DNA of 28,703 nt from IMG/VR virus record IMGVR_UViG_3300038962_000081, positions 1 to 28,703 of that record; one strand, given 5' to 3'. Origin of the DNA: a virus. How positions within the stretch are numbered: the stretch's first letter is position 1; every line of letters begins with the position of its first letter. The position numbers and the translations under genes were made by a program. Below are positions 6,508-16,002 of this stretch, in pieces. The notes under the pieces are model-generated. The model saw only the letters and a list, made by a program, of their open reading frames with translations, had not been told where the DNA came from and did no database searches.

Positions 6508-6988
6508 GAATGTAGTTGAATATTTAGAAACGATAGCTGAAAAACATTTTAACATAAATAGCTTTCATTCAGGAATGCTTGATGAGGTCGATTTAAACAA
6601 ACTTAATGCAAGTGACTACATTATATTATATGCAGAACCAGGAACGGTAGTTGTTGACAAAGGGGTTATGACTTATTCGTTTTCCATATATGTTATGGAT
6701 TTGATTAATGATCAAGAATTGGGTTCATCACCAAACAACCAAAGAACCACAAGGGTTGACACTTATTCTCAAACACTACAAATCATGCAAGATGTTATTA
6801 ATGAGTTTCACCAAAACTTATATTCTACATCTTGGGTAAATGATGATGTTGTTTTAAGTCTGCCTATCAATGCAGAGCCGTTTACAGCTAGATTTGATAA
6901 TACATTAACGGGCTGGTCAGCAACAATTAATGTTCAAGTTCCAAACCAAAACAATCTTTGTATTGTTCCAATAACACCCAATAGCTAA
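6494..6988 (+). CDS. Conserved tail-region protein, possible tail terminator, 164 aa
   Basis: The protein contains FNINSFHSGMLDEVDLNKLN near residues 19-38 and later EPFTARFDNTLTGWSATINV. These blocks are familiar from a conserved Bacteroidota-phage family placed between the chaperone and gp10-like genes. Its length and predicted alternating beta structure fit tail-terminator or head-completion proteins, which is the inferred role. It starts 14 nt inside the -1 frame chaperone extension, and its last base is the first base of the next gene (TAATG). Confidence 0.6.
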   Translation: MITFRNVVEYLETIAEKHFNINSFHSGMLDEVDLNKLNASDYIILYAEPGTVVVDKGVMTYSFSIYVMDLINDQELGSSPNNQRTTRVDTYSQTLQIMQDVINEFHQNLYSTSWVNDDVVLSLPINAEPFTARFDNTLTGWSATINVQVPNQNNLCIVPITPNS

Positions 6989-7527
6989 TGGAATTTAAAA
7001 ACACCATACAAGCAATGCAGAAATTTGGCGGCAATGTTGTCAAGGAGGGAAGGTCTATATTAAAGAAAAAGAAAAAGACAACAAGTCGAAACACATTATA
7101 TAATGACTTTGACTATTTAGTTACAGCAACAAAAGATGAAGTAACATTAGAGTTTGAATTTGGGGGTGCAGAAGATTATTGGGTATTTGTTGACGAGGGT
7201 GTTCGTGGCGCAGGGGGTTTTAAAGGTAGCGGAAAAATGCGGGGACAAGGCAGTCCATTTAAATACTCAACTAAGATGCCGCCAAGACAACCATTGATTA
7301 ATTGGATAAAAAACAAACCAATAAAAGGCAGAGATAAAAAAGGGAGATTTATCACAAACAATAGTTTAGGGTTTTTAATACAAAGAGCAATATATCAAAG
7401 AGGATTAACAAGGACACAATTTTTTAGCAAACCATTTACGCAACAATTAAATAAACAAACAGAAAAAATAACAGAAGCGTTTGCAGATGACTTAATGTTA
7501 TCATTAGACAAACAATTAAAAAATTAA
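6988..7527 (+). CDS. HK97 gp10-like neck/tail-completion protein, 179 aa
   Basis: The protein has a basic N-terminal helix, a central YWVFVDEGVRGAG near residues 64-76, then KMPPRQPLINWIKNKP and LIQRAIYQRGLTRTQFF with a C-terminal helix. This layout (FVDEG, then MPPR, then a final helical segment) is that of gp10-like/neck-type proteins joining head and tail. It follows the previous gene with a 1-nt stop-start overlap and sits 3 nt before the next. The fold assignment rests on motif memory, not a search. Confidence 0.65.
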   Translation: MEFKNTIQAMQKFGGNVVKEGRSILKKKKKTTSRNTLYNDFDYLVTATKDEVTLEFEFGGAEDYWVFVDEGVRGAGGFKGSGKMRGQGSPFKYSTKMPPRQPLINWIKNKPIKGRDKKGRFITNNSLGFLIQRAIYQRGLTRTQFFSKPFTQQLNKQTEKITEAFADDLMLSLDKQLKN

Positions 7528-7530
7528 AAT

Positions 7531-9033
7531 ATGGCTTTAGGAAGTATCACATTAGAGCAAAGACCTGTAGCGTCATCAGACAAAGTGCCTGTAATAACAA
7601 ATTGGACACCAATCGTTGGCTATATGGTTTTGCAAGATGACATTAGTGGATTATTTTATTTTAGATTAATCATGGAGGTTAGATTAGATGATGGCTCAGG
7701 AACATTGTTAGCAAAAATAAAACAACGAAGAAACGGTTATGGCGATGATGTTACAAACAATAGAGCAAGAGCATTTTTTGATTTAAGAGATATTGTTAAT
7801 TCGCAAGTAGTAGACACTGTATTTGACCAAAACCAAACGGGCATTCCTTTTGATTCAATACATACCATTGGACTAAATGTCCCCGCTAAACCATTTTCTG
7901 TAAATGGGGATAATAGAGAAGGAACAACACAAATCCAAACAATATATGTAAAAGCATATCAACAATATAGCGAATCTGCAACAGCAATTCCAGAAGAAGA
8001 AACAGGAACATCTGTTAATCATACATTGGTTTATATGGCTGCATCATTACCATTGCTAACGCCTAGAAGTGTGGTTGCCGCAGGAAGTGTAAATAGCACA
8101 TATTTACAGGGAGCTGCATTTAACAAATATCAAACATCTGATAATAACGATCAATTTTTAAGTGACTTGGAAACAGATGCTGGAGATCATAAGATAACAG
8201 GATATATTAACTATGTTCAATGGAATGACACAACAAATGTTGGCGACTATCACACAGTCGCATTTTTAAATGATACTGCTAAATTTGATAGCGATCTTTT
8301 CCATATGGCTATTCGCTATTATGACAATTCAGGCGCATCTTTGGGGACTGTTGAATACATTGCAAATATAGAGGATAATGGTGGTTGGGAACCAGATGGA
8401 ACAGAAGGAACAACAGAAGACAAGCACAGATTGTTATATTTTGGGTGTGGGCCAGGTAATTTAGAAGCACAAACAGACGAAACAGACGCACGACCTTCTG
8501 ATGCAGCTTTTGATGGTTGGGCGTATTACACAATACAGGGATATAATTCTGCAAAATCAATAGCTAGAACTGCATTATATTATTTTATAAAACAAGACGG
8601 AAGTTGCAAAGGGTTTAAGGTTAGACGGTTAGGTTGGAGAAATAGTGTTGGTGGATATGATTATTTTAATTTCAAAGCAAAATCCACTCAAACAGTAGAT
8701 GTAGAACGAAACACATATAACACATTGACGGGAAGATTTAATGCTTCTAAGTGGTATTATAATGATACTATGAGGGGGAAACAAACAAGACAAACAACGG
8801 CAACATTAAAAGAAACATTAAACACAGAATGGCTAACAGAACCACAAGCAAATTTAATAGAAAAATTAATAATGTCAACAGATGTTTATGTAATACAAAA
8901 TCCTGACTCTGAGTATACAGAACCCGTTATTGTTACTGATAGCTCATTAATTAGAAAAACAGTTGCGAATGATAAACTGATTCAGTATACAATAAAGATA
9001 GAATATTCAAATCCATTAAATACCAATAGCTAA
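7531..9033 (+). CDS. Tail structural protein, 500 aa
   Basis: A 500-residue, beta-rich, Thr/Asn-rich protein without signal peptide. The first 150 residues include a segment ending in RARAFFDLRDIVNSQVVDTV, which I associate with a conserved structural protein found just upstream of the large tail-tip protein in Bacteroidota phages. Its last base is shared with the ATG of the 1144-residue gene. It probably belongs to the tail or baseplate, but I cannot say whether it is a sheath, hub or fibre-base component. Confidence 0.6.
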   Translation: MALGSITLEQRPVASSDKVPVITNWTPIVGYMVLQDDISGLFYFRLIMEVRLDDGSGTLLAKIKQRRNGYGDDVTNNRARAFFDLRDIVNSQVVDTVFDQNQTGIPFDSIHTIGLNVPAKPFSVNGDNREGTTQIQTIYVKAYQQYSESATAIPEEETGTSVNHTLVYMAASLPLLTPRSVVAAGSVNSTYLQGAAFNKYQTSDNNDQFLSDLETDAGDHKITGYINYVQWNDTTNVGDYHTVAFLNDTAKFDSDLFHMAIRYYDNSGASLGTVEYIANIEDNGGWEPDGTEGTTEDKHRLLYFGCGPGNLEAQTDETDARPSDAAFDGWAYYTIQGYNSAKSIARTALYYFIKQDGSCKGFKVRRLGWRNSVGGYDYFNFKAKSTQTVDVERNTYNTLTGRFNASKWYYNDTMRGKQTRQTTATLKETLNTEWLTEPQANLIEKLIMSTDVYVIQNPDSEYTEPVIVTDSSLIRKTVANDKLIQYTIKIEYSNPLNTNS

Positions 9034-12000
9034 TGAAAATTAGATTAGTAGCTTATAGATTAGCAACAACCTCTGCAACAACATATTCCACTTATCAACT
9101 TGATTTGCAGGAAGAACCAAACATCTCTTTAAATTTTCAGTTTAGCGATATTAAAGAACCTGAAACGAGAAAAGCAAGTTATAGTCAAACATTTAAATTA
9201 CCATTTACAGACACAAATAACACATTCTTTGAGCAATGGTATAATGTGAATGCTTCTACTTTAGTATATACTACAAAAGAAAAATTTAATGCTGTTTTAT
9301 ATGTTGGAACTGTCCCACAATTTGAAGGATTTTTACAGCTTAAAAGAGTATATCAAAAAGCACAATATTACGAGGTGGTATTGATGTCCAATACATCTGA
9401 CCTATTTTCTGTAATTGGAGAAAAAAAGTTGCAAGATGTATTTAAAAATGATAACGGGACATATAGCACTGAGCTTAACCATACTTACAATGAAACACAA
9501 TTAGTTAATTCTTGGAATGGTAGTAGTAGTGCCTTTGTAAATGCAGCAGGAACAGCGTTAAGAGATACTGATGTTAATGTTCAAAAGGTCATGTATCCGA
9601 TGTCTGTAACACAGCCCGAATTTTACTTTGAGTCAGGAAGCTCAAAATTCCTTGATATGTCACAAGCAGACATAAACAACACATCAATCTATCCAAGTGG
9701 TGCTGTAGATGCACAAGCATATATGGTTTCTCTGCTTCAATTTAGACCTGCTATTCAAATCAAAACACTATTTCAATTAATTTTTGCAAGAGCGGGATTC
9801 AGATACACCTCTTCATTTATTGATGGTGCATATTTTGGTAAAATCTTTATGACAACAGGAAATGATTTAGGGGCTTCTACATTACCCACGACATCATCTT
9901 CAACAGATTTTTCAGGTAGTGCTAGCGCATATAATGTGGGTAACTTTGGATCTTTTACCGGGCCTTTTCCATTTGATTGTCAAGATACACCTGCAACAAT
10001 AATAAAAGCGGGAACAACAGACTTTGATCCTCAAAATGCGTGGAACACAACAGGTCATTATTTTACAAAAACACACCCAACCCAACTATCTATGAATGTT
10101 CAGCACAGGGTATATGCTAAAAATTTAGAGAGTTGCGAAGATGCTGACGCTGTATTGGATATTTGGTTAGAAGGATTTAATACAACAACAAACACCGACA
10201 CGGGCGATATATGGGGATTGCAAGAAAATCTTGCTGTAACTATGCCTACAATCCAAAACATACCGGAGACAACAAACTTTTATCATACTTTGGATTTAAC
10301 CAATATTCCTCTGGATCAACCTGTTAGAATTAAAGTTAGAGTCAAAAATATAAAACAATCATTCGCTAGTCCCCAAATAACAATTGGTTATAATGGAGGA
10401 TTTGGCCCTTCTGGAATTGATGAAAGTTTTATTTCAGTTAGTTGGGCGGACTATAGTTTAGGAATATATGGTTCAACTATAAATGTTCCTATGTGTATTG
10501 ATGACAGTATTACACAAAAAGCATTTTTAAAAGACATCATTCAAAGGTTTAATTTAATAATATTGTCTGATCCCGAAGATGCTACAAACTTAATTATAGA
10601 ACCATATAATGATTATCTAGCAACAAGCACCATTAAGGATTGGACTCATAAGCTAGACACATCAAAAGAAGTTATTGTAAAAGATACAACATCACTACAA
10701 AAAAAGACAATTAAATTCACGGACTTAGAAGATGACGATTTACACAATAAATCATTTAAACAAGATTATCCAAAAGTAAATGTTTATGGACATTATGATG
10801 GTGAAATTACTCAAAATGAATTTGCAAAAGGAGAATTAAAAAATGAAGCTATATTTAGTCCATATATAAATGACAGGGTTTTCCCAAGCGAGGATCAATG
10901 GAATCCTTCAGAGGTTGCAAATATGACTGTGCAATATGAGTTTAGCTATAATGAAGAAGAAATTGCAACAACAGATTCCACAACTAAACCGAAGTTGTTT
11001 TGGTATAATGGTTCACCAACAACTGTATTATCTCAATCAGGCAATACGGTTACATATTATATGCACAGGCAACCTGTGTCAGGACTAGCTATTAATGCTT
11101 ATAGTTTTACAACATACCCTGTTTGTAGCCCTTTTGACATCACACCATCAAGTAATGAATATACCCTTTCACCAACAAACAAAAGTTTGTATTGGAATGC
11201 AAATCCCCCATTAAGCGCATCAACAATAACCGTGTTTAACTATACAGGCTTTTTTGGGACTTGGTTTGATAACGCTCTTTATGGTTTATATTGGCAATCT
11301 TATCTAAACAACATCTATAGTGATGAAGCGAGGATTATGGAAGCATATATAAACCTAAATGAAGTAGATATATTCGACTTTAAATTCAATGACGAGATAT
11401 TTATAAAAGACACATATTGGAGGGTTTTAACAATTTCAAATTATCAAGTAGGTGGGGAAGTATCAACTAAAGTTACCTTAATAAAGGTTATTGATAGTAT
11501 AAATAATTGTCCTGGTTGTGATTATGTTATTGGATATAATTCAGAAGGAGGAAACCTGCAGGGGGGAATATATTATTTATGGTGTCCTGAAGGTGAACCT
11601 GGTTGTTCGCCACAAACAACAGCACCATTTTTAGGTATTTACACACACCCAGAATGTTGCTATTGTATGGGAGGAACGCCCTGGTTATTCGTCACCGCTT
11701 ATGAAGCTCAAGGCATTTTTCCTTGTGAAGCTAATGATGGAAGTTTACCAATAAGCCAACAAAACACATCTGCCCTAAATAGTTTCTTGGGTAGCGGGAC
11801 ATTAAAAAATGCTGTTTATAAAACGATTGCAGGAAAAAATTTACCTCTAACAACGGGAATGGACACAACGAAATATAGCAGGGGGATATTACCATATTAT
11901 GGTGATGATGTTGTTATTAAATACAAGAATAAAAGAAATTCTACACCTCAAATAAAAGGTGAATCTCATAGACTAGTATTAACAGGAAACACGGAGGGAA

Positions 12001-12467
12001 ATACGAGGGGATATGCTTATCCCGAAGGGACATTAAATAGTAAACCTTTAAAAATACCAGGTAACACTAATATGATTATTAGAGTAAAAGGTATTGCTAC
12101 TGTTATAGGCGGAACAAGTTCAACATATCCTGTTGGAACAACTGAAGCATTTGCTTATTACACAGCATTTAAAAACACCGTAGATGGGATAACACAATTA
12201 GGGACAGTAGGTGGGGACGGAGAATTTGCATTAAGAGAAGGGGCAAACCCAACCACTTGCACCTTATACATAGATATTAACAATGGAATTTTACGATTTG
12301 GTTTAGATGATAGTCAAACAGATACAAGAAGAGTTTGGTCGTTGAGTGTAGATTTAGACATAAACAGCATATTCAATATGAATTTTTCGTATGATGCAAA
12401 TTGGGCGTTATTTCAAAATGGAGATTATATACTATTTCAAGATACACAATTTTTAATATGGAATTAA
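9033..12467 (+). CDS. Large tail-tip / baseplate-like protein, 1144 aa
   Basis: The largest gene of the genome. The N-terminus contains a block (DIKEPETRKASYSQTFKLPF near residues 39-58) typical of a large Bacteroidota-phage tail protein family in which beta domains precede variable C-terminal regions. A Cys-rich insertion lies around residues 825-910 (CPGCDY, then GCSPQ, then ECCYCMGG), likely a disulfide or metal knot. The C-terminal part after about 980 looks like a beta-sandwich. It lies between a tail structural protein and the tape measure, so a tail-tip, host-recognition role is likely. Confidence 0.65.
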   Translation: MKIRLVAYRLATTSATTYSTYQLDLQEEPNISLNFQFSDIKEPETRKASYSQTFKLPFTDTNNTFFEQWYNVNASTLVYTTKEKFNAVLYVGTVPQFEGFLQLKRVYQKAQYYEVVLMSNTSDLFSVIGEKKLQDVFKNDNGTYSTELNHTYNETQLVNSWNGSSSAFVNAAGTALRDTDVNVQKVMYPMSVTQPEFYFESGSSKFLDMSQADINNTSIYPSGAVDAQAYMVSLLQFRPAIQIKTLFQLIFARAGFRYTSSFIDGAYFGKIFMTTGNDLGASTLPTTSSSTDFSGSASAYNVGNFGSFTGPFPFDCQDTPATIIKAGTTDFDPQNAWNTTGHYFTKTHPTQLSMNVQHRVYAKNLESCEDADAVLDIWLEGFNTTTNTDTGDIWGLQENLAVTMPTIQNIPETTNFYHTLDLTNIPLDQPVRIKVRVKNIKQSFASPQITIGYNGGFGPSGIDESFISVSWADYSLGIYGSTINVPMCIDDSITQKAFLKDIIQRFNLIILSDPEDATNLIIEPYNDYLATSTIKDWTHKLDTSKEVIVKDTTSLQKKTIKFTDLEDDDLHNKSFKQDYPKVNVYGHYDGEITQNEFAKGELKNEAIFSPYINDRVFPSEDQWNPSEVANMTVQYEFSYNEEEIATTDSTTKPKLFWYNGSPTTVLSQSGNTVTYYMHRQPVSGLAINAYSFTTYPVCSPFDITPSSNEYTLSPTNKSLYWNANPPLSASTITVFNYTGFFGTWFDNALYGLYWQSYLNNIYSDEARIMEAYINLNEVDIFDFKFNDEIFIKDTYWRVLTISNYQVGGEVSTKVTLIKVIDSINNCPGCDYVIGYNSEGGNLQGGIYYLWCPEGEPGCSPQTTAPFLGIYTHPECCYCMGGTPWLFVTAYEAQGIFPCEANDGSLPISQQNTSALNSFLGSGTLKNAVYKTIAGKNLPLTTGMDTTKYSRGILPYYGDDVVIKYKNKRNSTPQIKGESHRLVLTGNTEGNTRGYAYPEGTLNSKPLKIPGNTNMIIRVKGIATVIGGTSSTYPVGTTEAFAYYTAFKNTVDGITQLGTVGGDGEFALREGANPTTCTLYIDINNGILRFGLDDSQTDTRRVWSLSVDLDINSIFNMNFSYDANWALFQNGDYILFQDTQFLIWN

Positions 12468-12631
12468 AAAGATACATAGAAAGCACAGCGAAATTAATAA
12501 CACCGACAATTGACCACTTACAATTAGTTGAGCATAAAAACAAAGATTTAGATTTTGCTTATGGTATGCAAGAATATCATACAAGCTTTAAAAGAATGAT
12601 AAAACAAATAATAAGATTATTATGGCGATAG
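12458..12631 (+). CDS. Small protein before the tape measure, 57 aa
   Basis: The ATG at 12458 overlaps the end of the tail-tip gene by 10 nt, and the stop overlaps the tape-measure start by 10 nt. The protein is helical and ends in a basic, hydrophobic tail (RMIKQIIRLLWR). An upstream extension to 12401 would lie wholly inside the tail-tip gene and is rejected. No family was recognised; packing on both sides is the main support. Confidence 0.6.
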   Translation: MELKRYIESTAKLITPTIDHLQLVEHKNKDLDFAYGMQEYHTSFKRMIKQIIRLLWR

Positions 12632-14235
12632 AACATACAGTTAAATTAAATGTAGATGCAAAAGACGGCATTCAACAAGTAGATAAGCTAAAAAAGGGTG
12701 TAAAAGACACATCATCAGCAGCTAAAGGAAGTGAGGGGTCATTTAGCAAAATGAAAGCAGGGGTTCAGGGCTTGGGTGTTGCATTTAAGGCATTAGGAAT
12801 TGGCTTAGTAGTAGCTGCCCTTATGAAATTAAAAGATATATTTAGTGGTAACATAGAAACAGCTAGAAGATTTGAAAGAATATCAGCCCAATTAAGTGCT
12901 GCTTTTGATGTTATAAGAGATAGGGCAGAAAATTTTATCAAATCACTAATAGCATTAAAAAACCCATTCAAGGCATTTAAAGAAGCATTTACAGGAACAA
13001 CTGCAGAGATAAAAGAAGAGGTCAAAGCTATTGATACATTAACAGTAGCATTACAAAAAGTTAGAGATGAAGAAAGAGATATGCTATTGGTCAGAGCAAA
13101 AGCAAATAAAATAATTGCTGAATCTAGATTATTAGCTGAAGATGATAATCTTAGTATGCAAGAACGATTAGATGCATTAAAAGCGGCGGTTGCAGAAGAA
13201 AAAAGAGTAGCAGACATAGAAGTTGCTACACAAGCTAAAAAGGTAGAAGCAATGCAAGAAATCATTGATTTAGGAAAATCAAGTGAAGAAGATATGCAAA
13301 ATCTAGCGGCAGAAAGAGCTAGATTAATAGAATTACAAACAGCATCAGTATTAAAGCAAAAAAGAGTAGCGGCAGAAATAGGGACTTTTACAAATCAAAT
13401 TGCTAAAGAACAAGAAAGAGTTGAAAAAGAAAGATTAGAAAGAATTGATTTATTGACAAAAGCTAAAGAATTTCAGTTGGAAATAACCAAAGAAATGTCA
13501 AACAAAGAAATAGCCGAATTAATAAAATCAGCAGAAGCAAAAAATAAATTAGATGATGCACAAAAGCTAAAAGATGACGAAACTAAACAAAAGTCATTAG
13601 ATGAATTGAGACAATCATTAATGACTAAAGAAGAATTAGAGCTACATGCAGCACAAGATAAATACGAAAAATTATTAGCAATAGCTAATAAATATGGACA
13701 AGACACAACTGTGTTAACAGAGCAATATAATCAACAAGTCCAAGATATTGAGAACAAATATAACGAAGAAGAATTGGCAAACCAAAAAGCAATAGAAGCA
13801 AATAAAACAGCTATTGTTCTAAATGCTATGAGCAATCTAGCAACAATCGCGGGTCAAGAATCAAGGGCTGGTAAAGCATTAGCTGTAGGTCAAGCATTAA
13901 TTAATACTTATCAGGGTGTGACAAAAGCATTAGCATCAGGTTCTCCACCATGGAACTTTATACAAGCAGCAGCTGTTGGTGTAGCAGGTATGAAGAATGT
14001 TGCTAAAATTAAATCTACAAATCCTGAAAGCGGTGGGAATGATGATCCCCCAGATATTCCATCACCATCTCCAGAGCCTTCAGGTGTTGATGTTGGGGGT
14101 ATGTTACCAAACATGGAAACTATAATTCCAGAAGTAAATGGGGCAACACAACCTATACAAGCTTATGTTATTGAAAATGATATTTCTGATGCTCAAGCAT
14201 TACAAGAAGAACTAGATATACAATCCACATTATAA
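12622..14235 (+). CDS. Tape measure protein
   Basis: A 537-residue, mostly alpha-helical protein. It starts with a short beta-like segment and a Lys-rich helix, then a hydrophobic stretch (GLGVAFKALGIGLVVAALMK at about 51-70). Long Glu/Lys/Ala/Gln coiled coils follow from about 130 to 400. A second hydrophobic block (around 415-460) precedes a Pro-rich tail (PPDIPSPSPEPSG). Coiled coil plus hydrophobic segments in a tail module is the tape-measure pattern. At about 0.15 nm per residue the tail would be near 80 nm, i.e. a modest siphovirus tail (inference). Confidence 0.8.
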   Translation: MAIEHTVKLNVDAKDGIQQVDKLKKGVKDTSSAAKGSEGSFSKMKAGVQGLGVAFKALGIGLVVAALMKLKDIFSGNIETARRFERISAQLSAAFDVIRDRAENFIKSLIALKNPFKAFKEAFTGTTAEIKEEVKAIDTLTVALQKVRDEERDMLLVRAKANKIIAESRLLAEDDNLSMQERLDALKAAVAEEKRVADIEVATQAKKVEAMQEIIDLGKSSEEDMQNLAAERARLIELQTASVLKQKRVAAEIGTFTNQIAKEQERVEKERLERIDLLTKAKEFQLEITKEMSNKEIAELIKSAEAKNKLDDAQKLKDDETKQKSLDELRQSLMTKEELELHAAQDKYEKLLAIANKYGQDTTVLTEQYNQQVQDIENKYNEEELANQKAIEANKTAIVLNAMSNLATIAGQESRAGKALAVGQALINTYQGVTKALASGSPPWNFIQAAAVGVAGMKNVAKIKSTNPESGGNDDPPDIPSPSPEPSGVDVGGMLPNMETIIPEVNGATQPIQAYVIENDISDAQALQEELDIQSTL

Positions 14236-14262
14236 ACAAAATTAAGAACTTTATATTTATAA
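14234..14262 (+). promoter_or_regulatory. Bipartite late-promoter candidate, copy 2
   Basis: AAACA at 14234-14238, 11 nt, then TTTATATTTATAA at 14250-14262, five bases before the protease ATG at 14268. The upstream box begins within the stop codon of the tape measure gene. Spacing is identical to the other three copies. Confidence 0.6.
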
Positions 14263-14267
14263 ATGTT

Positions 14268-15260
14268 ATGGCTAAAAAGAAAAAACTAATAGAACTAATA
14301 ATAGACGAAACAGCAGAACACTTTGGGGTTGATGCTATTTCAGTTGTTAAATTTCCTGCGATAGAAGAAAATTTCGTTTTTTTCAACAATGATTTTTTAT
14401 CACTTGCTAAAGTAGATGAAGAACAAAAACAATTAATTGGTGCGGTGCTTATTCCTGATAAGAAAATTCCTAGACTCGATAAGGAAACAAATGAAGAGTA
14501 TGAGGTTTTCTTTACTAAAGAAACTATAAAACAAGCACAGAAGCTATTTATGTCAAATCTAAGGAACAATAATCACACACTTGAACACAAAGAACCAATT
14601 CAGGGACTAACTGTTGTAGAGTCATGGATTAAAGAAAACAAGAAACATGACAAATCTAATATGTATGGCTTTAATATGCCTGTTGGAACTTGGTTTGTGC
14701 AAGTAAGTGCAGAAAACAATCCTGACATTTGGGAAAAAATCAAGAACAAAGAAGTTCGCGGTTTTTCGATAGAGGGATATTTTACGGACAAATTAATTGA
14801 AGCATCTAGAGAAAAAGATATATTGGACGAGGTATGTGAAGATTGTCCAGATGAGGTTATGATGGGAAAAATCAAAGATGTTATTTTACAAAATGAATTA
14901 AATCCTGTTGGTAGCTTAGACGGTGAACCACTATTTAGAACAAAAGAAGAAGCTGACATATATGCTGAAATGTTCAAGGGCTGTTCAGGTAGTCATACAC
15001 ATAGTGTTGATGGTGTTAAGCTGTATATGCCCTGTGTAGATCATTCTTCAGCTACAATGCGAGAAGAACATGCAGAAACAGGAAGAAAGAAAAGAAAGAG
15101 AAAATACAAAATGCTTGAATATGTTGCTTATGCAAAAAGAAAAGCTATGTTAAAGTATTCGTGGGACGAGTGCATGAGGGATCAAATGAAAGAATACGGA
15201 AATAAAGAAACAGCTGCTAAGGTCTGTGCGGCTATCAAAAACAAGACGGTCAGACGATAA
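14268..15260 (+). CDS. XkdF-like prohead serine protease
   Basis: A 330-residue protein with the XkdF-type head maturation protease domain at about 50-175. QLIGAVLIPDKKIPRL leads the fold, NNHTLEHKEP supplies a candidate catalytic His107, and EVRGFSIEGYF a candidate catalytic Ser167. A C-terminal module contains CSGSHTHSVDG and LYMPC (Cys239 to Cys256, with His243 and His245), possibly metal binding. It ends with a conserved-looking SWDECMRDQMKEYG segment. The gene follows promoter-like copy 2 and precedes scaffold and capsid genes, the expected place for a procapsid protease. Confidence 0.8.
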   Translation: MAKKKKLIELIIDETAEHFGVDAISVVKFPAIEENFVFFNNDFLSLAKVDEEQKQLIGAVLIPDKKIPRLDKETNEEYEVFFTKETIKQAQKLFMSNLRNNNHTLEHKEPIQGLTVVESWIKENKKHDKSNMYGFNMPVGTWFVQVSAENNPDIWEKIKNKEVRGFSIEGYFTDKLIEASREKDILDEVCEDCPDEVMMGKIKDVILQNELNPVGSLDGEPLFRTKEEADIYAEMFKGCSGSHTHSVDGVKLYMPCVDHSSATMREEHAETGRKKRKRKYKMLEYVAYAKRKAMLKYSWDECMRDQMKEYGNKETAAKVCAAIKNKTVRR

Positions 15261-15266
15261 AGAAAT

Positions 15267-15296
15267 AAACAGTTTTAATCCTTTTATATTTATTAA
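15267..15296 (+). promoter_or_regulatory. Bipartite late-promoter candidate, copy 3
   Basis: AAACA at 15267-15271, 11 nt, then TTTATATTTATTAA at 15283-15296, four bases before the scaffold ATG at 15301. The only difference from the other copies is a T for A after TTTATATTTAT. It would drive scaffold and major capsid genes. Confidence 0.6.
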
Positions 15297-15300
15297 TGTT

Positions 15301-15981
15301 ATGGGAACTCTAGAAAAAATTTTAAACATATTGAAAATGAAAAATGAACCTAAATCATATTCTGTAAAATTCTATGCAGAATTAAAACTTGACGATGGCC
15401 GTGTTATTGCTACAGAAGATGAGCAATTTGCTGTTGGATCAAAAGTATTTACAATTTCTGACGACGCGAATGCAGAGGCATTATCTGCAGGAACTTATAG
15501 TCTTGAAAATGGAGATAAAATAGTAATTGACGACACATCTAAGGTGTCACAAATGGGCGAAGTAGAGGTTGCTGAAGATGAAGAAATTGAAGCATCTACA
15601 GAAGAGTTAGCTGAAGAATCAGAAGCAGAAGAAACTGATTGGGCTAAAACTTTTGAGGAAATAAAAGATAGGGTTGCCGAACTAGAAAAAGCGGTTTTTG
15701 GTGAGAAAGCCGAAGAAGAAACTGAGGAATTATCTGAAGAAACTGAGGAATTATCTGAAGAAAAGAAAACTGAAATGAGTTCAGAAGATATTATTGGTGA
15801 ACTTATGTCAGAAGTTGAAGAGCTTAAGAGTAAAGTTGTTGAATTAAGTGGTGAACCTGCAGCGGAAGGTATAACATACAATCCTGAGGGGTCAAACTTT
15901 AATTTAACTACTGACTTGAGTGATATGTCAAAGATGTCGTCTGTAGAGAAGGCAGAATATATAATGAAAAAATATAATTAA
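15301..15981 (+). CDS. Probable capsid scaffolding protein
   Basis: A 226-residue, strongly acidic protein between protease and major capsid genes. It begins with a small beta domain (YSVKFYAELKLDDGRVIATE and after) and continues as a Glu-rich coiled coil (about 90-195) with a tandem EETEELS repeat. It ends with a basic helix (SSVEKAEYIMKKYN), typical of scaffolds that contact the capsid. ATG 15301 is preferred over an upstream start at 15226 that would run through the protease gene and the promoter motif. The role is inferred from position and composition. Confidence 0.7.
   Translation: MGTLEKILNILKMKNEPKSYSVKFYAELKLDDGRVIATEDEQFAVGSKVFTISDDANAEALSAGTYSLENGDKIVIDDTSKVSQMGEVEVAEDEEIEASTEELAEESEAEETDWAKTFEEIKDRVAELEKAVFGEKAEEETEELSEETEELSEEKKTEMSSEDIIGELMSEVEELKSKVVELSGEPAAEGITYNPEGSNFNLTTDLSDMSKMSSVEKAEYIMKKYN
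15715..15756 (+). repeat. Two perfect 21-bp tandem repeats inside the scaffold gene
   Basis: The unit GAAGAAACTGAGGAATTATC plus T occurs at 15715-15735 and 15736-15756 and encodes EETEELS twice. It adds whole heptads to the predicted coiled coil and so keeps the frame and helix register. It looks like a recent local duplication. Confidence 0.9.
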
Positions 15982-16002
15982 AAAAATCTAAAATCAATTG
16001 AA

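Noticed and set aside
12765-13265. A 166-codon open frame on the minus strand
   Set aside because: It lies wholly inside the tape measure gene. Its Ser/Ala/Leu-rich, repetitive composition is the expected mirror of a Glu/Ala/Lys coiled coil, and it has no link to any leftward operon.
14168-14977. Minus-strand frames of 133 and 125 codons
   Set aside because: They overlap the protease gene and the promoter motif on the other strand and show no domain; the plus-strand protein has clear XkdF-like motifs.
15495-15881. A 128-codon minus-strand frame rich in serine
   Set aside because: It is the reverse reading of the acidic scaffold gene; Ser-rich shadows are typical opposite Glu-rich coding sequence.
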